From: Coprococcus sp. | Lineage (GTDB): Bacteria > Bacillota > Clostridia > Lachnospirales > Lachnospiraceae | Length of the DNA: 16,532 nt | Reading direction: 5' to 3' | NCBI GenBank assembly: GCA_016297325.1 | Contig: JAEDGW010000057.1 | Span: 1 to 16,532 of the forward strand | Shown here: positions 13,973 through 16,532 of the stretch, one piece after another | How positions within the stretch are numbered: the stretch's first letter is position 1 | Layout: each line of letters opens with the position of its first letter | The notes under the pieces: model-generated | What the model saw: only the letters and a program-made list of their open reading frames with translations | What the model was told of the DNA's origin: nothing | The model's database searches: none | Made by a program: the position numbers and the translations under genes

Positions 13973-14167
13973 ATGGAGTACAGATTAAAGACAGGAAAGA
14001 CCGGGGAAAAGGTGGTTTCCGGTTACAAGAAGATCGAGGACGGTGTGGTAGGTACATATAAAAAGATCGAGGATGGAGTTGTCGGCACATACAAGAAGAT
14101 CGAGACAGCATTTGTGGACAGATTTCTTGAGGAAGTGCCGGATGAAGATAACACAGATGAAAACTAA
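13973..14167 (+). CDS. Small 11-residue-repeat protein (YKKIEDGVVGT repeats, 64 aa)
   Basis: A soluble 64-residue protein. Three 11-residue units in exact register: YKKIEDGVVGT (18-28), the same again (29-39), and YKKIETAFVDR (40-50); a degenerate earlier unit may lie at 7-17. The tail FLEEVPDEDNTDEN is acidic. The start at 13973 is chosen over an upstream in-frame ATG at 13931, which lies inside the previous gene and lacks a ribosome site; AAGGAG at 13956-13961 is 11 bases away. An 11-residue period with Lys pairs and Val pairs is the pattern of lipid-binding amphipathic helices (alpha-synuclein, apolipoproteins, LEA proteins). I recall similar unnamed proteins in Lachnospiraceae. A membrane-surface role is inference; its neighbours are both membrane proteins. 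Confidence 0.8.
   Translation: MEYRLKTGKTGEKVVSGYKKIEDGVVGTYKKIEDGVVGTYKKIETAFVDRFLEEVPDEDNTDEN
14024..14122 (+). repeat. Three in-frame 33-bp repeats encoding the 11-residue units
   Basis: Each unit begins TAYAARAAGATCGAG; the copies differ mainly at synonymous third positions (for example TACAAGAAG versus TATAAAAAG), so the protein pattern is kept while the DNA has drifted. Confidence 0.8.
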
Positions 14168-14213
14168 CATGGAATAAAGTAACGCAAATATTTAAGAAAA
14201 GAGGTAAAAAGAT

Positions 14214-14582
14214 ATGAAGAAGAGTAATTTTGTGGCAATGATACTTGGAACTATAGGAGCTGTATTTTTTGCACTTGGAATGTGCATGGCGTTGATCCCT
14301 GAGTGGAATATGAGAAATCAGGGAATCGTATCAGGGGTTATAGGTATGGTGATACTTCTTATAACACTTGGTGTATGGAGAAAGATGGAGGGCAAGGCTC
14401 CGATAAAGATATCTGGCAAGACTGTTGGAACCGCGGCTCTGGCTGTGTTTGGAGCACTTCTCCTGGGTGTTGGAATGAGTCTCAGCATGGTATTTGGCAA
14501 GATGGTGATAGGAATAGTCATAGGCCTTGTTGGAATCGTAGCATTGCTCATGCTTATACCACTTACAGTTGGACTGAAGTAA
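14214..14582 (+). CDS. Small four-helix membrane protein (122 aa)
   Basis: An uncharacterised, Gly/Met-rich integral membrane protein with four helices (about 6-28, 38-56, 70-92 and 96-119). A basic loop between helices 2 and 3 (WRKMEGKAPIKISGKT, 55-70) is probably cytoplasmic. The GxxxG-like spacings (GTIGA, GVIGMV, GKMVIGIVIGLVG) suggest tight helix packing. AGAGG lies 9 bases before the ATG. It ends the cluster of three small genes and is followed directly by a strong terminator. I recall unnamed relatives in Lachnospiraceae, often beside YKKIEDGVV-type proteins, but cannot verify that here. Function unknown. Confidence 0.8.
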   Translation: MKKSNFVAMILGTIGAVFFALGMCMALIPEWNMRNQGIVSGVIGMVILLITLGVWRKMEGKAPIKISGKTVGTAALAVFGALLLGVGMSLSMVFGKMVIGIVIGLVGIVALLMLIPLTVGLK

Positions 14583-14600
14583 GAGTATAGTTGAATGAAT

Positions 14601-14657
14601 ATCCCCGGATGGATAAGACATATGTGGAAATTATGTCGGATCTGTCCGGGGATTTTT
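14601..14657 (+). terminator. Rho-independent terminator with extended symmetric hairpin
   Basis: ATCCCCGGA (14601-14609) pairs with TCCGGGGAT (14645-14653), followed by T5 (14653-14657). Inside, GAT/ATC and GACATA/TATGTC also pair across symmetric 2-base bulges, giving an unusually long, regular structure. Confidence 0.88.
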
Positions 14658-14731
14658 ATATTAAAGCGAATATGGTCAATGACTGCTGAATACTATGTAT
14701 TTGAGACGAAATAGTTAAGGCGGGACATTGA

Positions 14732-16282
14732 ATGAGGAGTAACCTTGATAGGGGAATGGGATGGAGGACGATACAGCTTATAGCAGTGGCTGTTGCGATA
14801 GTTTTCACCCTTACTGTGACTGTGGGAGTGGTAGGTGTTATGGCTCAGGCAGATGACGGCACGTATGTATTGCAGGATAGGACTGTCACTGACATGATGG
14901 AAGATTTCGGAGTGATATGCTTTGATACCTTGAATGCACAGACGCATCTCCACAGCAATTTTATCACGAAGACGCTCAATGCAAGTTCCAATTCTGGGCT
15001 TAGAAATTCTTATGGCGTGTATGAAGAATTTTATTTTGAGAATGCGAATCGGATGTGTGGCTGTGTGTCAGATGCAGCATCAGATATGCTGTATACAGGA
15101 GCGGAAGTCAGGAGAACAGATGGTGGCGAAGTGTATATCCGCATGAGTGATGGTTCCGAGACAAAACTTGACAGTCCGGCAAATGTCAAAACTGATGCAG
15201 AGTTTGCACAGGAGGGTGAGTATTCCAAATATGCAGATATGGCGGATATACAGAGTAAATTCATTGCGTATAGCCAGCAGCTTGAGACATATGCTGATAC
15301 TGAAGGCACAGTGGATGTTGATATAATGGATGACATGAACAACAGAAGTATCTCGGTAAATGGCAGCGGGCTCCATGTTGTGTCGGTAGACTATGATGAG
15401 CTTGCGGCAAATACCAATCCAATATATTTTGAGTTCCCGGATTATGCTGACGGCACTGTGCTGCTTATGAATATTGATCTGGCGGGGATTCAGGATGCAG
15501 TATTTGGAGATATGATACTTGGAAGCAAGAGCGATGCAAAGGCAAATGACAACGGCAACTATTACAATGCCTACAACAGAATGTACTTCAATTTTTATGA
15601 TAGTTCAGCATCTGATGGACAGTTCAGTGGTAGCATATCATTTGTGGGCCGAGGCTTTGGAACGGTGATCGCACCGAAGGCAGCAGTGGGACTGGGACAC
15701 AACTGGGATGGCTGTGTGGTGAGCGAGGATTTCTCCAACGGAGGAGAATTCCATAGAGTACCAGGCAGCAAGTTTCCAAATGAGGAACCAACAACAGAAG
15801 ATACCACAACGGAAGATACGACGACAGAAGACACGACAACAGAAGACACAACCACGGAGGATACCACAACAGAAGACACAACCACGGAGGATACCACGAC
15901 AGAAGACACAACCACGGAGGATACCACGACGGAAGATACCACGACAGAGGATACCACAACAGAAGACACAACGACAGAGGATACAACAACAGAGGATACC
16001 ACGACAGAAGATACGACAACGGAAGACACAACGACAGAGGATACAACGACAGAAGATACAACCACAGAAGACACGACGACAGAGGATACAACAACAGAGG
16101 ATACGACGACAGAATACACCACAACAGGAACAACAAACACCATGACAACAACACGTAACACGCCCCCGGGCAGACATCCGGATACAGGTGACAAAGTGCC
16201 TGTAAAAGAGGCTGCAAGTGTTGTTATCCTGGCTCTTATGGGAAGTGCAGGGATATTAATATATAAAAAAATAAGAAAGTAG
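14732..16282 (+). CDS. Cell-wall-anchored surface protein: choice-of-anchor-A-like domain, TTTED stalk, HPDTG sorting signal
   Basis: A 516-residue exported protein. Signal peptide: basic start, hydrophobic core about 14-34, likely cleavage after AQA (40/41). Ectodomain (41-352) resembles choice-of-anchor-A family proteins, best at its end: GTVIAPKAAVGLGHNWDG then VVSEDFSNGGEFHR, like the usual G-x-hydrophobic-AP-x-A ... G ... S ... H ending of that domain. Stalk: residues 354-462, 21 TTED/TTTED units and a final TTTEY. Then a Thr-rich piece, HPDTGD, a hydrophobic helix (about 490-511) and the basic tail KKIRK: the layout of a sortase substrate with a non-LPXTG motif, as Clostridial xPxTG-D variants. 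The ribosome site (AAGGCGGG) is weak; an ATG at 14756 is an alternative start that keeps most of the signal peptide. No sortase gene is in the window. Probably an adhesin or matrix protein; ligand unknown. Confidence 0.82.
   Translation: MRSNLDRGMGWRTIQLIAVAVAIVFTLTVTVGVVGVMAQADDGTYVLQDRTVTDMMEDFGVICFDTLNAQTHLHSNFITKTLNASSNSGLRNSYGVYEEFYFENANRMCGCVSDAASDMLYTGAEVRRTDGGEVYIRMSDGSETKLDSPANVKTDAEFAQEGEYSKYADMADIQSKFIAYSQQLETYADTEGTVDVDIMDDMNNRSISVNGSGLHVVSVDYDELAANTNPIYFEFPDYADGTVLLMNIDLAGIQDAVFGDMILGSKSDAKANDNGNYYNAYNRMYFNFYDSSASDGQFSGSISFVGRGFGTVIAPKAAVGLGHNWDGCVVSEDFSNGGEFHRVPGSKFPNEEPTTEDTTTEDTTTEDTTTEDTTTEDTTTEDTTTEDTTTEDTTTEDTTTEDTTTEDTTTEDTTTEDTTTEDTTTEDTTTEDTTTEDTTTEDTTTEDTTTEDTTTEDTTTEYTTTGTTNTMTTTRNTPPGRHPDTGDKVPVKEAASVVILALMGSAGILIYKKIRK
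15791..16117 (+). repeat. 22-copy 15-bp coding repeat (TTTED)
   Basis: The array encodes Thr-Thr(-Thr)-Glu-Asp units, the first one Thr short and the last ending in Tyr. Codons vary widely, but one 30-bp double unit recurs three times at 15848-15937 with only one or two changes, a sign of recent duplication within an older array. Copy number probably differs between strains. Confidence 0.92.
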
Positions 16283-16532
16283 ACATATGATCCGTTTGGA
16301 CTTGACAGGATGGTTTATACTGTGAAAAATAAGTGTATAGAGGAACCTGATATGCCGTATGATGATGGGGAGGTGTCGTTGTTCCTTTATACAAAAGGGA
16401 AGAAAGGAAATCCGCCAGAGGAACTTCAAAGTTTACTGCATTATATGGAGAATTCAACAGAAGAAAATGCTGGCACAGATTCACTTAAGGCATTTCATCA
16501 TATGGTGACGGCTATGAAAAATGATGGAGAGG
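16283..16532 (+). pseudogene. 5'-truncated PD-(D/E)XK nuclease-family transposase (C-terminal part, runs off the window)
   Basis: The frame directly after the surface-protein stop codon stays open to the window end and translates to the C-terminal region typical of PD-(D/E)XK nuclease-family transposases/Rpn-like nucleases: YDPFGLDRMVYTVKNKC, EEPD, DDGEVSLFLYTKGKKGNPPEEL, LLHYMENSTEENA, LKAFHHMVTAMK. The catalytic N-terminal half (D...D/E-x-K) is absent, there is no ribosome site, and the first ATG (16310) is already inside the conserved part, so this looks like a headless remnant rather than a gene. It shares the frame of the surface gene and begins without a single intergenic base. Family assignment is from recognition of these motifs. 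Confidence 0.7.

Noticed and set aside
15595..16194. Long minus-strand open frames over the stalk region, rich in Val-Val-Ser or Cys-Arg
   Set aside because: They are the reverse reading of the 15-bp repeat, which stays open in several frames by its composition. They have no ribosome site, and the plus-strand frame has a signal peptide, domain and sorting signal.
16310..16532. Intact short gene starting at ATG 16310
   Set aside because: The conserved family sequence (YDPFG...) begins upstream of this ATG and there is no ribosome site, so a truncated remnant explains it better.

Overview
The window looks like a chromosomal segment from a low-to-mid-GC anaerobic Firmicute, most probably a gut Lachnospiraceae (Coprococcus/Roseburia/Butyrivibrio-like). 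The signs are strong AGGAGG-type ribosome sites, small uncharacterised proteins typical of that family (a YKKIEDGVV repeat protein and a four-helix partner), a class-II NADP isocitrate dehydrogenase, and a choice-of-anchor-A surface protein. This placement is an inference from gene content; there is no rRNA or marker gene. No tRNA, rRNA, CRISPR array or intact mobile element was seen.

Left part (1-5946): the C-terminal half of a sensor histidine kinase enters from the left edge. It converges on a leaderless GH26 glycoside hydrolase (minus strand). An AraC-type regulator is divergent from the hydrolase across a short AT-rich region where both predicted promoters and several TTGTAT/ATACAA half-sites overlap. 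A MATE-family exporter (minus strand) converges on the AraC gene across a hairpin. Divergent from the exporter is a two-gene operon: an uncharacterised two-helix membrane protein with a probable PH-like tail, overlapping birA (biotin ligase/repressor). The MATE/operon intergenic region carries two strong inverted repeats.

Middle (5947-10482): a monocistronic, apparently highly expressed icd with a good promoter and a strong terminator; a 14-bp imperfect tandem repeat; a glyoxalase I-like VOC protein; a nitroreductase; a membrane-anchored protein with two RanBP2-like zinc fingers; and a PAT-type GNAT acetyltransferase probably co-transcribed with the zinc-finger gene.

Right part (10483-16532): a three-gene, overlapping signalling operon (a CDF-like multi-helix membrane protein without visible metal ligands, an OmpR-type response regulator, and a histidine kinase with almost no extracellular loop); a conserved two-helix protein; a cluster of three small envelope-type genes, including a 64-residue protein built of 11-residue repeats; and a large cell-surface protein with a choice-of-anchor-A-like ectodomain, a 22-copy TTTED stalk and an HPDTG sorting signal. 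Directly after its stop codon lies a headless fragment of a PD-(D/E)XK nuclease-family transposase that runs off the window.

The best candidates for undescribed biology are the CDF-like protein/kinase operon, the membrane-tethered RanBP2-like zinc-finger protein, and the small-gene cluster with the 11-mer repeat protein.
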